From: Oscillospiraceae bacterium
Lineage (GTDB): Bacteria; Bacillota; Clostridia; Oscillospirales; UBA929
Assembly: GCA_009777475.1 (NCBI GenBank)
Contig: WRLU01000009.1
Span: forward strand, 1 to 64,000
Direction of reading: 5' to 3'
Length of the DNA stretch: 64,000 nt
The translations under genes and the position numbers were made by a program. Of the stretch, positions 25,588 through 34,986 are shown piece after piece. Every line of letters starts with the position of its first letter. The stretch's first letter is position 1. The notes below the pieces were generated by a model. It did not search any database and had not been told where the DNA came from. It worked only from the letters and a program-made list of their open reading frames with translations.

Positions 25588-27675
25588 ATGAGAATCATGA
25601 GAAAAGTAAGAAAGCTGCTGTCGTTGGCCGTGTGTGCGGTCATGCTGACGGCAATGTTGCCGGCTGTGGGGCTGGCAAGTGAGCCTGATGGGTATGTTAT
25701 TTTCGATGCGTCAACGTCTGTGAGTTCGGGCGGAAATTTTGTTTGGAATTCCTACTCAGGCGGAGGGCAGAGGGTTTATTCCCCCGGCGATGCGGATGCA
25801 GATCTCGTTCAGGATAACGGCGGATGGGTAATGCAGATCACCAACAATCTCGGCATCCAGCAACCCGCAGGGAGAATTTACGGCATTTCCGCACCGGCGG
25901 GGTACCCCTACCTTGTTATGACCTTCAAGGGCAATCAGTTTTTCCTTGGCTTGTCCACAGATGCCTCAGGCAATATGCCCGCAAGCCAATTTGCAACAAT
26001 CGCTCGTTTACCCATTGTTGCTCAGTCGGATTTAGGCGATGGCTGGAAAACTGTTGCCTGGGATTTGGGTTCGGCAACCATTGGCACTGAGCTGGGGCTG
26101 ACAGCATATTTCGATGGTTCGTTCAGCTTCAGGGAAATATACTTAACAGACGCCATTCCGGAATTGACCCCTCCTGAGGAGTTTGTTCTCTTTGATGCGG
26201 CCCAAGCGGCGGGTACGCAAGGCAGGCTGCTCTACGATGACAAGGAGTATACCGCACCCATTGCCATAGAAAGAATGCTTGCCGGGGGGTTGCTCACAAT
26301 TTCGAGATCGGGTTTGGCCGGAGAACAGAATACCGGCTCAATTACTACGGTGGAAGCAAGCGATTACGAATCTAACTTTACTATCCCTAACGACTATAAA
26401 TATTTTTCCGTTGATACAAGCGGCGATAACACCCCCAATTTCCTGTCTTTTAATTTTCCCGGGGTTGCAAATGGGCATATCCCAGAATTGGGAGCATCAA
26501 GCGGACACGATTTTTTTGAGGATGCCATTCAAACCTTCACCGTTGATTTGGGCGAGGGTATTCCTAAAGGCTCCAGCACCAGGCTTAGGCTCTCAACAAG
26601 CAGAAACGGTAGCTTTGGTATTAAGAAAATCTATCTGACCAACACCCCCAAGGGCGGTACTCTGCCGGGTCAGACCCCCGAGCCATCCAGAAACCCGGAA
26701 ATTACGCCATACCCAACAGTCAGACCTTGTACCGGGGATTGTTGCATAGACTACAGCGGAACGCTTCCCGAGAGCGAAATTATTGTTCCAGCCGACACGG
26801 CAGGCTTCGACATTAATCTCACTCGTGAGGTTATTACCGTCCCCCAAGACTACACCATCTCCTCGTACAGCCTTGACGGCACCAAGTGGAAGGCTGCCAA
26901 CGCAAAAACGTTTACCCCGGTTAAGTTTCCGAAATTACTTAAGAAGGGCATGACTCTTCATATTGCCAACGATGCTGTTGATAAAGCAACGAAACGGCCT
27001 AAGGAAGGCTCCCAAATAGTAAAATTCGCAAAAATCAATCCCCCTCCGGCTGCCTTTAAGCTGATGGCGAACTATTCAATCTGCCAAGACCAAACGGGGA
27101 GAACCCCGGGTATGCTGGTTTTCATTGAGAAAAATGGCACCAAGCCATTCAAAGAAAGTGCCAGTGGGGAGATTTTGGAGGTCGGGGTAGGTGACCCTGC
27201 CTATGGCGGCAAGATTGTTAACGAAAGAGGCTTCGGGAAATTTTATCCCGGTGACGACAGAGGCATTTGCATAAAGCCTCTTGGAGAAAAAAACGGCAAA
27301 CCGGCTGTAATCAAAACAATTTACTTGTACAGGGTAGGGCCTAAGGGTGCGGATGAATCCGGTGCTTATACCCCCGGAAGTGTACTTAAAAAAATCCGTG
27401 CCACAAGTGAACGCAAGCCCCCTATTATCAGCATTAAGGTACCCAAGAAGCAAGGGTCGTCAGAGTCGGCAGTTCTCAAAGTCAAAAAGGGCATGTACGT
27501 TCGGGCCGTGTTTGTAGGTGAGGAGGATGATGGGGCAACAATCAGACAGCCGAAGGATTTCAAATATGAAATAAACGTCATTGCCAGCATCAGCGGGCCC
27601 ATTGAGACATGGATGGGGGCAACCCCCAAAAAAGCCGTCAGTGCTAAGCGTTGGATAGGCTCTTACGCAAAGTAG
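25588..27675 (+). CDS. Secreted protein 1 with twin N-terminal modules and the shared C-terminal domain
   Basis: A 695-residue exported protein. Residues 1-30 are a signal peptide (basic start, hydrophobic core, LAS cleavage region). Two similar modules follow, each opening with GYVIFDAS / EFVLFDAA and closing with SFREIYLTDA / GIKKIYLTNT, near residues 33-190 and 195-355. Each looks like a beta-sandwich of the carbohydrate-binding type, by inference only. A Pro/Glu linker precedes the domain shared with the proteins at 43.3-48.0 kb (residues about 381-695: CCIDY, NLTREVITVP, GFGKFYPGDDRGIC, WMGATPKK). No LPXTG motif or membrane anchor is seen. TAGGGAGG supports the ATG at 25588. Confidence 0.8.
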   Translation: MRIMRKVRKLLSLAVCAVMLTAMLPAVGLASEPDGYVIFDASTSVSSGGNFVWNSYSGGGQRVYSPGDADADLVQDNGGWVMQITNNLGIQQPAGRIYGISAPAGYPYLVMTFKGNQFFLGLSTDASGNMPASQFATIARLPIVAQSDLGDGWKTVAWDLGSATIGTELGLTAYFDGSFSFREIYLTDAIPELTPPEEFVLFDAAQAAGTQGRLLYDDKEYTAPIAIERMLAGGLLTISRSGLAGEQNTGSITTVEASDYESNFTIPNDYKYFSVDTSGDNTPNFLSFNFPGVANGHIPELGASSGHDFFEDAIQTFTVDLGEGIPKGSSTRLRLSTSRNGSFGIKKIYLTNTPKGGTLPGQTPEPSRNPEITPYPTVRPCTGDCCIDYSGTLPESEIIVPADTAGFDINLTREVITVPQDYTISSYSLDGTKWKAANAKTFTPVKFPKLLKKGMTLHIANDAVDKATKRPKEGSQIVKFAKINPPPAAFKLMANYSICQDQTGRTPGMLVFIEKNGTKPFKESASGEILEVGVGDPAYGGKIVNERGFGKFYPGDDRGICIKPLGEKNGKPAVIKTIYLYRVGPKGADESGAYTPGSVLKKIRATSERKPPIISIKVPKKQGSSESAVLKVKKGMYVRAVFVGEEDDGATIRQPKDFKYEINVIASISGPIETWMGATPKKAVSAKRWIGSYAK

Positions 27676-27733
27676 AGATGAAATCAAGCCTAACCAGGCT
27701 GTTGTCGCATTTGGCCAATGGTTAAGGGCAAAG

Positions 27734-27764
27734 AAAGAACCCCTGCACCGGGGGTTCTTTTCTC
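27734..27764 (+). terminator. Terminator after secreted protein 1
   Basis: A 10-bp stem (AAAGAACCCC with GGGGTTCTTT) and a 7-base loop, followed by a T-rich tail. A classical rho-independent terminator. Confidence 0.85.
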
Positions 27765-27803
27765 TTATCCTAATGCCTTCCCATCCCCTCTATTCACAAA
27801 CGC

Positions 27804-27832
27804 TTGACTTTATAGCTAAGTTATATTATGAT
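27804..27832 (+). promoter_or_regulatory. Promoter of the chemoreceptor gene
   Basis: TTGACT at 27804-27809 and TATGAT at 27827-27832 with 17-bp spacing, about 70 bp before the start codon. Confidence 0.6.
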
Positions 27833-27903
27833 TTGTATATAGCAGTCTCGAGGATTATGTTATTGAGAATGCATTCTTTTGAATTTGGAAGGGAGTGTTA
27901 CGC

Positions 27904-29193
27904 ATGGATATGCTTCTTGCAGTAGGTGTGGCTGTATCGGTCGTTGCCGTTATCACAATAATATTACTCAGGTGGGTGATGAGAAAAGCTTATCGATATG
28001 AAAATATTTTGGATCGAATACCTTTCCCCCTCTCAATTACCGACATGAATAGGAAATGCACATTCATCAACAAGGCCGCGGAGGATCTGCTTGGAGTAAA
28101 ACGAAGTGATGTGTTGGGGATGGGTTGCGATGTGGTTTGGAAAGCGGCAATTTGCAATACCCCGGAGTGCGGAATAAACTGTCTTGACAGCGGCAAGCCG
28201 CCCATAACCTCGTTTGAGGCTATGGGCAGGAGCTTTAAGGTCGATGCTTCTTACCTTCATGACAAAAAACACAGGCGTACCGGTCACGTAGAGGTTGTTC
28301 AGGATATAACCGAAATGCTGAAGGCACAAAAATCGGAGGCAGAGCTGGTTGAAAACATTAAAAACTCAAGCCGGTATTTTATTGCCAATTCAAAAACCAT
28401 TGCCGATGACTCCAGCGCATTGTCACAAAGCTCAGCTCAGCAGTCGACCGCAATAGAGGAACTTTCAGACTCTATTGCAAAAATAGCTGATAAAACCAAT
28501 GCAAATGCCGAAATGGCAGAACAGGTTGCCCACCTTGCAGAGTCAATCAAGGATGGGGCAGAAAAGGGTAGCCGTCAGATGCAGGAGATGATGCTGGCGG
28601 TCGATGGCATCAATGAGGCAAGCCAATCTGTCGGCAAGGTCATTAAAACTATAGACGACATAGCCTTCCAAACAAATATTTTGGCCCTTAACGCGGCTGT
28701 TGAAGCGGCAAGAGCAGGCCAGCACGGCAAAGGCTTCGCCGTGGTGGCCGAGGAGGTTCGCAGTCTTGCCTCAAAGAGTGCCGATGCGGCAAAGGACACG
28801 GGAAGCTTAATTTCAAACTCTAAGGAAAAAGCCGAGCTTGGTACCCGAATAGCCCAAGAAACCTCTGCCAGCCTTTCGGAAATAGTGGAGGGAATCAATG
28901 AAAGCACCCATCTTATTACTGAAATCGCCATGTCCTCCGAAATGCAGTCGGCAGGTATAATGCAAATTAACACCGGGATTGACCACGTAGCTCAGATTAT
29001 CCAGCAAAACAGCTCCATCGTTAAAGAGAGTGTTGCTACCGCTGAAGAAATGAAAATACAGGCAGGTATTCTTGACGATTTGCTCTCCCAGTTTACATCG
29101 GAAGCTGCCTCTGCGCATAGCGGTTTTTTAGGCGCGGAAGAGCCGCAACCGGATCTTCCCGGAAGCATCGGCACGGAGTTCGGGAAATATTAA
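27904..29193 (+). CDS. Methyl-accepting chemotaxis-type protein with PAS domain
   Basis: A 429-residue protein with one N-terminal membrane helix (residues about 4-25), a PAS domain (residues about 35-140, PFPLSITDMNRKCTFINKAA...), and a methyl-accepting signalling domain containing the conserved hairpin AFQTNILALNAAVEAARAG near residue 255. There is no periplasmic sensor loop and no HAMP domain. The PAS domain has several cysteines (AICNTPECGINCL), perhaps for a metal or haem cofactor. GGAAGGGAG precedes the ATG at 27904. No che or flagellar gene is in the window, so the output could be chemotaxis or another signalling array. Confidence 0.88.
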   Translation: MDMLLAVGVAVSVVAVITIILLRWVMRKAYRYENILDRIPFPLSITDMNRKCTFINKAAEDLLGVKRSDVLGMGCDVVWKAAICNTPECGINCLDSGKPPITSFEAMGRSFKVDASYLHDKKHRRTGHVEVVQDITEMLKAQKSEAELVENIKNSSRYFIANSKTIADDSSALSQSSAQQSTAIEELSDSIAKIADKTNANAEMAEQVAHLAESIKDGAEKGSRQMQEMMLAVDGINEASQSVGKVIKTIDDIAFQTNILALNAAVEAARAGQHGKGFAVVAEEVRSLASKSADAAKDTGSLISNSKEKAELGTRIAQETSASLSEIVEGINESTHLITEIAMSSEMQSAGIMQINTGIDHVAQIIQQNSSIVKESVATAEEMKIQAGILDDLLSQFTSEAASAHSGFLGAEEPQPDLPGSIGTEFGKY

Positions 29194-29230
29194 GGCAATC
29201 CTTAAACATACCGGATAAGGAGGCTGTCCC

Positions 29231-30445
29231 ATGAGAAACCAAGGCGTTTGGATTATGGGTGTGACAACTGTACTGATAAGCTTGTTTGTCGTGCTTTATA
29301 TGGGGAATCATATCCTCAGTTTGTTTAGCCAGCCTATTCAAACGGTGACGGCTGTTTTAAAGGATGCTCAAATTACATGCTCTGTCTCCGGGACTGTTGT
29401 AAGGGACGAGGATGTTCTTCCTCTGCCCGAGGGGTTGATTCGGTTTTCTGTCCGGGAAGGAGAACGAGTGTCGGTCGGACAGGCCTTGGCAGAAGCTTAC
29501 AGAAATTCGGATGAACTGCAAAGAAGCCGTGAAATGCGTACGCTGGAAGAACACAGAGACCTCTTAGGGTACGTAGCGGGACACAGCACTGCTGTTACCG
29601 ATATTTCTCTCTTTGACCAGAAAATCAGGAAAGCATTGGCTGATATATTATACAGCGTTGATTCGGACAAGCTTCCGGCCCTGCCCGGGCAAACTCGTGA
29701 GCTTAAAGCCCTGCTTGTCCGTCAGTCATATGCCTTTGATGACAGGAATCCTCTAAAATCTAAAACCCGGGAAATCGACAGGCAAATTAGAGAAATATCC
29801 CAATCCATCAGTGCCTCGACCGCACTCATGGCTGACCGCCCGGGACTTTTCTCCTCTGCTACCGATGGCTTGGAGGAGGTCTGGACACCCTCTAGGCTTC
29901 AAAATATAACGGTGTCAGATTGGCTGGAGTTGTCTGAGCACAAAGCGTCTCAGCCTGATGACCAGGCCGTGCGATTGGTGCGAGGCTGGAATTGGCATTA
30001 TGTTTTTTCCCTGCCGGAGGAGCAGGCACAATTACTGAAATCTCCAGTGCAGCTACGCTTTCAAGATGGAACTGAGATGATGTTTGACATAGAGCATATT
30101 TCTCAGGCAGACGGCGGTGTTCGGGTGGTTGTTCTTAAAAGTGATGAATTTTTAGGGCAATATCTTTCAGAGCGCCGGATAGGAGCGGAAATTATCCTTT
30201 CGACGTATGTGGGTGTTAGGATTCCCCAGAACGGCCTGAGAATAGACCAAGAGGGCCAGAGGTATGTTTTCTGTGTGATTTTGGGCAGTGTAGTGCGTAA
30301 AAATGTTGAAATTATCAGCGACCTGGAGCAGGACAACTATTATTTAGCAAAGCACAATCCCGGCGATAAAAATTCAATCATGCCTACAGATGAAATTATC
30401 ACGGCAGGCAAAGATTTATACGATGGCAAAATTGCAAACAAGTAA
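29231..30445 (+). CDS. HlyD-like membrane-fusion/adaptor protein of the division cluster
   Basis: A 404-residue protein with one N-terminal membrane helix (residues about 10-33), a biotinyl-lipoyl-like half motif (GLIRFSVREGERVSVGQALAEAY, near 68), a helical middle and a C-terminal beta-barrel. It resembles the HlyD-domain proteins that precede yggS and sepF in many Clostridia. No export ATPase is adjacent, so a classical secretion role is doubtful. Its constant position before sepF suggests an envelope or division role. AAGGAGG precedes the ATG at 29231. Confidence 0.72.
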   Translation: MRNQGVWIMGVTTVLISLFVVLYMGNHILSLFSQPIQTVTAVLKDAQITCSVSGTVVRDEDVLPLPEGLIRFSVREGERVSVGQALAEAYRNSDELQRSREMRTLEEHRDLLGYVAGHSTAVTDISLFDQKIRKALADILYSVDSDKLPALPGQTRELKALLVRQSYAFDDRNPLKSKTREIDRQIREISQSISASTALMADRPGLFSSATDGLEEVWTPSRLQNITVSDWLELSEHKASQPDDQAVRLVRGWNWHYVFSLPEEQAQLLKSPVQLRFQDGTEMMFDIEHISQADGGVRVVVLKSDEFLGQYLSERRIGAEIILSTYVGVRIPQNGLRIDQEGQRYVFCVILGSVVRKNVEIISDLEQDNYYLAKHNPGDKNSIMPTDEIITAGKDLYDGKIANK

Positions 30446-30504
30446 AGCAGGCTTCCCCGGATATTAAATCCGGCTTCAGGGAGGCCCCCCGGGGGGTATG
30501 GAAC

Positions 30505-31185
30505 ATGGAAGTAATCGCGCAGAGGGTAGCTATGGCGCGGGCATTGATTGCCGAGTCGGCACTTAACGCCGGGAGGAAACCGGAAGAGATTTGCCTTCTG
30601 GCAGCAACTAAAACCCAGCCGCCGGAAAATATTCGACAGGCTATAGATGCAGGAGTCGATGCGGTTGGCGAAAACCGTGTGCAGGAGATGCTCGACAAGC
30701 AAGCTTCATATAAAGGGGCACCTGTTCATTTCATAGGCAGATTGCAGCGAAATAAGGTGAAATTTTTAATAGGAAAGGTTTCCCTCATACATTCGATAGA
30801 CTCAATCCCTCTCCTGGAAACGGTGAATAGGTTGGCAGGAGAGCAGAATATTTGCCAGGAGGTTCTGCTTCAGGTCAACATAGGTGATGAAGATACTAAG
30901 GGCGGGTTTTCTCTTTCAGGGATTGAAAAGGCAGCTGAAATTGCCGTAAATATGCCGAATATCAACCCTAGAGGGCTTATGTGCATACCTCCTTTTTCAG
31001 AGCCTGAAAAATATTTTGAAAATATGTTAAAAAAATATGTTGACATAAAAACTAAAGTATGGGATAATGGGGCGGCAGGGATTTTGTCCATGGGAATGAG
31101 CCATGATTTCCATTTGGCCATTGCCTACGGCTCGACTATGGTTCGGCTGGGCAGCAACCTGTTTGGCTCAAGGGCGGTTACATAA
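30505..31185 (+). CDS. yggS: YggS-family PLP homeostasis protein
   Basis: A 226-residue pyridoxal-phosphate-binding TIM-barrel protein. It has the PLP lysine in LLAATKTQP near residue 36, then GENRVQEM, HFIGRLQRNKVK, LLQVNIGDE and a final LSMGMSHDFHLAIAYGSTMVRLG, all family signatures. YggS/YlmE proteins buffer PLP rather than catalyse a known reaction. The position just before sepF is the conserved ylmE-ylmF order. GGGGGGT lies upstream of the ATG. Confidence 0.92.
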   Translation: MEVIAQRVAMARALIAESALNAGRKPEEICLLAATKTQPPENIRQAIDAGVDAVGENRVQEMLDKQASYKGAPVHFIGRLQRNKVKFLIGKVSLIHSIDSIPLLETVNRLAGEQNICQEVLLQVNIGDEDTKGGFSLSGIEKAAEIAVNMPNINPRGLMCIPPFSEPEKYFENMLKKYVDIKTKVWDNGAAGILSMGMSHDFHLAIAYGSTMVRLGSNLFGSRAVT

Positions 31186-31243
31186 TATTTTTGTTCTGCG
31201 GATGCCGTTGTTTGGGTTAGAATAATCTGGAGGTATGTACATT

Positions 31244-31675
31244 ATGGGTTTAAGAAAAACAATTGTGGACTGGATGCGTCCGTATCCAGAGGATCATGAG
31301 CCTGAACTTGATTATCACGCTCGTCCCGATGAGATAGAGCCTGCCGTAGACAGATCAAGTGTAGACAAGGTAGTCAAGCTTCACACCACAACTCAGCTAA
31401 AGGTGGTGGTGGTTCGCCCTGAGCATTTTGATATTGATACAAAGGCTATTTTTTCACACCTGATGAGCAAAAAGACAGTGGTTCTGAACCTGGAACAGGC
31501 TGATCCAAAAAACTCTCAGCGCTTTATGGACTTTTTGTCCGGAGCTGCATATGCCCTGGGAGGAGACATCAAGCCCATAGCGACTCGTACATACATGATC
31601 ATGCCGTACAATGTTGACATTCAGGGATGTGAGCTGTTGACTGAGCTTGAAAATTGCGGTGTCCTAAATTATTGA
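31244..31675 (+). CDS. sepF: Cell division protein SepF
   Basis: A 143-residue SepF, the FtsZ-bundling protein that anchors the Z ring to the membrane. The N-terminus (MGLRKTIVDWMRPY) can form the amphipathic membrane-binding helix. The C-terminal DUF552 core shows VVVVRPEHFDI, VVLNLEQADPKNSQRFMDFLSGAAYALGGDI and YMIMPYNVDI. The ATG at 31244 is chosen because GGAGGT ends at 31234, directly against the alternative ATG at 31235. Confidence 0.92.
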   Translation: MGLRKTIVDWMRPYPEDHEPELDYHARPDEIEPAVDRSSVDKVVKLHTTTQLKVVVVRPEHFDIDTKAIFSHLMSKKTVVLNLEQADPKNSQRFMDFLSGAAYALGGDIKPIATRTYMIMPYNVDIQGCELLTELENCGVLNY

Positions 31676-31760
31676 CCTTGAATGCCGCGGTATGATGTAC
31701 GTTGGAAGCATGTTGCCGTAAATTTCTGCAATCTCTCAGTCTTGAAAGGGAGGTGTTGTT

Positions 31761-32654
31761 GTGTTAACACCGCAGGAGGTGCAGGACAAACGTTTCAAAG
31801 CTAAGCCCTTCGGTGGGTATGATATGCCGGATGTGGATAATTTTTTGGAGGTTTTGTCTGAGGACTATTCCGCTCTGTTTAAGGAAAATGCCATACTGAA
31901 GAGTAAAATGCGCGTATTGGTTGACAAGCTGGAAGAGTACCGCAAGGTGGATGATTCCATGCGTCAGACATTGCTTAATGCGCAGAAGATGGCGGAGCAA
32001 ATAATTTCTGATGCCCAGATTAAATCGGATCAAATGACCTCCGAAATGAGCAGTCTTGCCGAAACTCGCAAGGAAGAGGTTTCGCTCTTGTTACAACAGG
32101 AAGAATCCCGCTTGGAGCAGGCTAAAAACCAAACAATGGCCTTTGTAGGTAATCTGCGCGAAATATACCAGCGTCAAATGGATCAGCTCTCAATGATTCC
32201 GGTTTCAGATATTTCTGCTAACTCCAAACAGCAGGTCAGGGAGCAGGCGACCCGGAGTGCGGCTGTTGAGATTGAAAAATCTATACTTGAACAGCATGAA
32301 GAACCCGGGACTTCGGCTGTTGCAAAGGCTGTTGGGGTTAAGGGCAGTACGGAAAAAGATTTGAATGGGCTGGACAAAACCCTTGTGATTCCTGATATGG
32401 CAAAAGCCGTGCAGGATGCCTTAGAGGCTCAGCAACGCATTACATCTGTAAGGCAGCCTTCCGGAATTTCCGTTCAGCCGCATAAGCCGGCTGAACCTGT
32501 GCAGACCTATGAGGTGACTTTCGGTGACCCGGATATGGACGAGGATGAAATTAAGCATATGTGGGATCCCGAGCATGATACAGAGGTTCCTCGTCCCAAG
32601 TACGATTTTTCAAAAATAGATCAGCTTTCCCCAAAGGAAAGGCAAAAACACTGA
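31761..32654 (+). CDS. divIVA: DivIVA-domain cell division/growth protein
   Basis: A 297-residue protein starting with the DivIVA membrane-binding signature (TPQEVQDKRFKAKPFGGYDMPDVDNFLE) followed by a long coiled coil (residues about 30-145) and a disordered acidic C-terminal region. DivIVA marks negatively curved membrane at septum and poles. The start codon is GTG at 31761 behind GGGAGGTG. It follows sepF as in many Firmicutes; ylmG and ylmH, often between them, are absent. Confidence 0.88.
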   Translation: MLTPQEVQDKRFKAKPFGGYDMPDVDNFLEVLSEDYSALFKENAILKSKMRVLVDKLEEYRKVDDSMRQTLLNAQKMAEQIISDAQIKSDQMTSEMSSLAETRKEEVSLLLQQEESRLEQAKNQTMAFVGNLREIYQRQMDQLSMIPVSDISANSKQQVREQATRSAAVEIEKSILEQHEEPGTSAVAKAVGVKGSTEKDLNGLDKTLVIPDMAKAVQDALEAQQRITSVRQPSGISVQPHKPAEPVQTYEVTFGDPDMDEDEIKHMWDPEHDTEVPRPKYDFSKIDQLSPKERQKH

Positions 32655-32678
32655 CCATAGTGAGCAAATGACATGAAA

Positions 32679-32726
32679 TAAGACAGCCGGAGGATGCCTT
32701 GTGAGGTTGCTCCGGTTGTCTTATTT
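32679..32726 (+). terminator. Terminator after divIVA
   Basis: A 14-bp stem (32679-32692 with 32710-32723, one G-T pair) with a 17-base loop, followed by TTT. It closes the yggS-sepF-divIVA transcription unit. Confidence 0.75.
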
Positions 32727-32837
32727 GCGCTATGGTAAACCGAGAAAATTTTACCGCAATATTTATACGTGAAAGTTGCTGAAACTTAGCATTAAGGGTT
32801 GAAATGAGCAATATTTTTTTATCATCTGAAAAAATAT

Positions 32838-32866
32838 TTGACTTTTCTCAAAAAAGTTGGTATACT
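32838..32866 (+). promoter_or_regulatory. Promoter of the YabE-like gene
   Basis: TTGACT at 32838-32843 and TATACT at 32861-32866 with 17-bp spacing. It is about 200 bp before the coding start, leaving a long leader. Confidence 0.7.
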
Positions 32867-33064
32867 TCGGCGGGTTAGATGATTACAATATAGTAACAAG
32901 GTGTAACAGAATGAAAGCAAAGCTTGCCGCCATTGCCGGACAGGAAATTGCAACGGATACCACTCACTCGTACAGTGATAGGCTAAGATAATAATATCCG
33001 CCTCTGCAGTTACCGGCCCCAAGGCATGGATGACAAGAGAAAAAATAAGGGAGAGGATTTTATT

Positions 33065-34177
33065 TTGAAAAACCGATTGCGAAACCTTACGCAGAACCTT
33101 GCAATGCTATTACTTTCAGCGCGGTATATCGTTGGCGTTAGAATGCGGGCATTGGGTTCGCGTCTGGCTGTGGGGATGCTAGCATCCGTTTTAGCCGTGG
33201 TTATTTATGCCGGACATCTTCCCGGTCAGATTTTTGTTATAAAAGATTCAAACGCTGATGATGTAGTTGTCCACAAAACTAATACAAACGATCCTGGGCT
33301 TGCGTTGCAGGAAGCGGATGTACATATCAGAAACCATGACTACGTATCCCTGCCCGATAAACAGCCCTCAGGAAATACCACCGAAATTCAAGTTGTCCGT
33401 GCCAATACAGTTTCGGTAACTCTTAACGGCCAAACAAAAGAGATTACTAGTCTAGGCGGCACAGTTGGTGACGTCCTTGACAGGGCAGGATATGCACCAG
33501 ATGAAAATGATGTTATTTCTCATGATCTTGACGCCTCACTGGAAGACGATATGAAAATCAAGGTTCACAGAATAGAGGTTGTGTCCGAAACAAAAACTAA
33601 GAGTCTTGCATTCAAGGAGATACGCAATAAGAACACAACTATGAGAAAAGACTCAGAGCTTGTTACCTCCGAGGGAAAGAAGGGCAAAGCCGTCTACACC
33701 TACAACGTAACCTATCGTGATGGTGTTCCGGTATCCAGGCAGATTGCCTCTAAGGAAATTATTGAGCCGGCACAGAACCGGGTTATAGAACAGGGAGTAT
33801 ACGAAAAGCCCACACCTGCACCAGGTCAGCCTGAGAAAGAAGATCTGGCAAAAAAGGCTCCAAGGCTGAAGGATTTAAAATATTCCAAGGTCATAGAGGT
33901 TACCTGTTCAGCATATACCACCGAGGGCAAATCAAGAAAGCTCAACGCCTCCGGCAAGATTGCCCGCAAAGGAACTATTGCCGTGGACCCGCGTGTGGTG
34001 CCGCTAGGCTCCAGAGTTTATGTAAAAAGCAGCAACGGCACCTGGATTTATGGCACGGCTGTTGCCGAGGATACCGGCGGAGCTATCAAGGGCAACAAAA
34101 TTGATTTATTTTTCAATACCCGCGCCGAATGTATACGATTTGGCATCCGCAAGGCGCATATGTATATACTGGATTAG
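33065..34177 (+). CDS. YabE-like G5/3D-domain cell wall protein (Rpf2-like)
   Basis: A 370-residue exported or membrane-anchored protein. One hydrophobic helix lies near residues 28-50. A DUF348 ubiquitin-like domain follows (VSVTLNGQTKEITSLGGTVGDVLDRAGY), then a G5-like domain and a C-terminal 3D domain (VTCSAYTTEG, GTIAVDPRVVPLGSRVYV, AEDTGGAIKGNKIDLFF with its Asp residues). It is likely a peptidoglycan lytic enzyme acting in wall remodelling or spore resuscitation. The TTG at 33065 is preferred because GGGAGAGG at 33049-33056 is well spaced. Confidence 0.88.
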   Translation: MKNRLRNLTQNLAMLLLSARYIVGVRMRALGSRLAVGMLASVLAVVIYAGHLPGQIFVIKDSNADDVVVHKTNTNDPGLALQEADVHIRNHDYVSLPDKQPSGNTTEIQVVRANTVSVTLNGQTKEITSLGGTVGDVLDRAGYAPDENDVISHDLDASLEDDMKIKVHRIEVVSETKTKSLAFKEIRNKNTTMRKDSELVTSEGKKGKAVYTYNVTYRDGVPVSRQIASKEIIEPAQNRVIEQGVYEKPTPAPGQPEKEDLAKKAPRLKDLKYSKVIEVTCSAYTTEGKSRKLNASGKIARKGTIAVDPRVVPLGSRVYVKSSNGTWIYGTAVAEDTGGAIKGNKIDLFFNTRAECIRFGIRKAHMYILD

Positions 34178-34206
34178 GTTGAATACACATTAACGCAATA
34201 AATTCT

Positions 34207-34236
34207 AATCCCCTGTCTTCTCGTCAGGGGATTGAA
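34207..34236 (+). terminator. Probable terminator after the YabE-like gene
   Basis: A 9-bp stem (AATCCCCTG at 34207-34215 with CAGGGGATT at 34225-34233) and a short T-containing tail. The next gene begins 24 bp later, so read-through may occur. Confidence 0.5.
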
Positions 34237-34259
34237 TTTATCAGGGGAGGACTATTGCA

Positions 34260-34799
34260 ATGAGCCAATACAAAACCAAGAACAGCCCAAAAAGCTCCCT
34301 GTGGAGGCTCGCCCTGAGATTATGCGGCATACATTTAGCCTCGGCACTGATTACTTTTCTGGCTTTTTTCGGGGCTTATGAAATTTTTAAAAACCACGTT
34401 GCATCATGGGCTTTTACAGCAATTTCCTCTTTTCTGGGTTGCTTATATTTTATCTGTATGGCATACAGAATGCCAGAGTTACTGGGCAAAAAAGACTATA
34501 ACTATGTGAAATATAACCGTATTTCAGAGTTTCCGCTCAAGGGGCTGTATGCCGGTCTACTGGCGGAAGTGCCTTTTGTCTTGCTTTTTATTGCGAGTGT
34601 TCTCAGAGCATCGGAAGGCTTGACCTTAGCTATCATGTTTGCCAATCTTAATTTTGGATGGATGTACTCCTTAATGGGCAACGTATGGGGGCTCATCCCC
34701 TCAGCCATCACCATAACTCTTGCCTGGGCCGGATACCGAAATGGATACCGGAGAATTGATATTTTCGGGAAAATCATCTACAAAAAACGGAAAGATTAG
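34260..34799 (+). CDS. Unrecognised small integral membrane protein
   Basis: A 179-residue protein with about four membrane helices (near residues 27-45, 50-70, 93-115 and 120-160) and a basic, polar N-terminus and C-terminus. No family is recognised. A strong CAGGGGAGG ribosome binding site precedes the ATG. It lies between the YabE-like gene and the symporter, with no obvious functional link. Confidence 0.65.
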   Translation: MSQYKTKNSPKSSLWRLALRLCGIHLASALITFLAFFGAYEIFKNHVASWAFTAISSFLGCLYFICMAYRMPELLGKKDYNYVKYNRISEFPLKGLYAGLLAEVPFVLLFIASVLRASEGLTLAIMFANLNFGWMYSLMGNVWGLIPSAITITLAWAGYRNGYRRIDIFGKIIYKKRKD

Positions 34800-34986
34800 G
34801 TTGGGATAACATTGGTGAAATCACAAAGAAAATTTGGCTTCAACAGATAATTATAGTTAATATTTCTGCATTGCGAAATTCTAGTGGCATATAGCGTACA
34901 TCTCTAATAAACCCTCTTTTCTCCGCATAGGTTGTACAATTAGACCAAAATGAAGCGTCTGATTTTGGAAAGAGGTGTTGCTGAGT

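Larger units (their letters stand above)
32655..33064. other. Intergenic region and 5' untranslated leader of the YabE-like gene
   Basis: It holds the divIVA terminator, then a strong promoter at 32838-32866, then about 190 bases of leader to the TTG start at 33065. No known riboswitch consensus was recognised in the leader. The first in-frame ATG (33026) has no good ribosome binding site. Confidence 0.5.

Noticed and set aside
29231-30445. Type I secretion system for the three secreted proteins
   Set aside because: The HlyD-like gene has no ABC ATPase or outer-membrane partner, and the secreted proteins carry normal Sec signal peptides.
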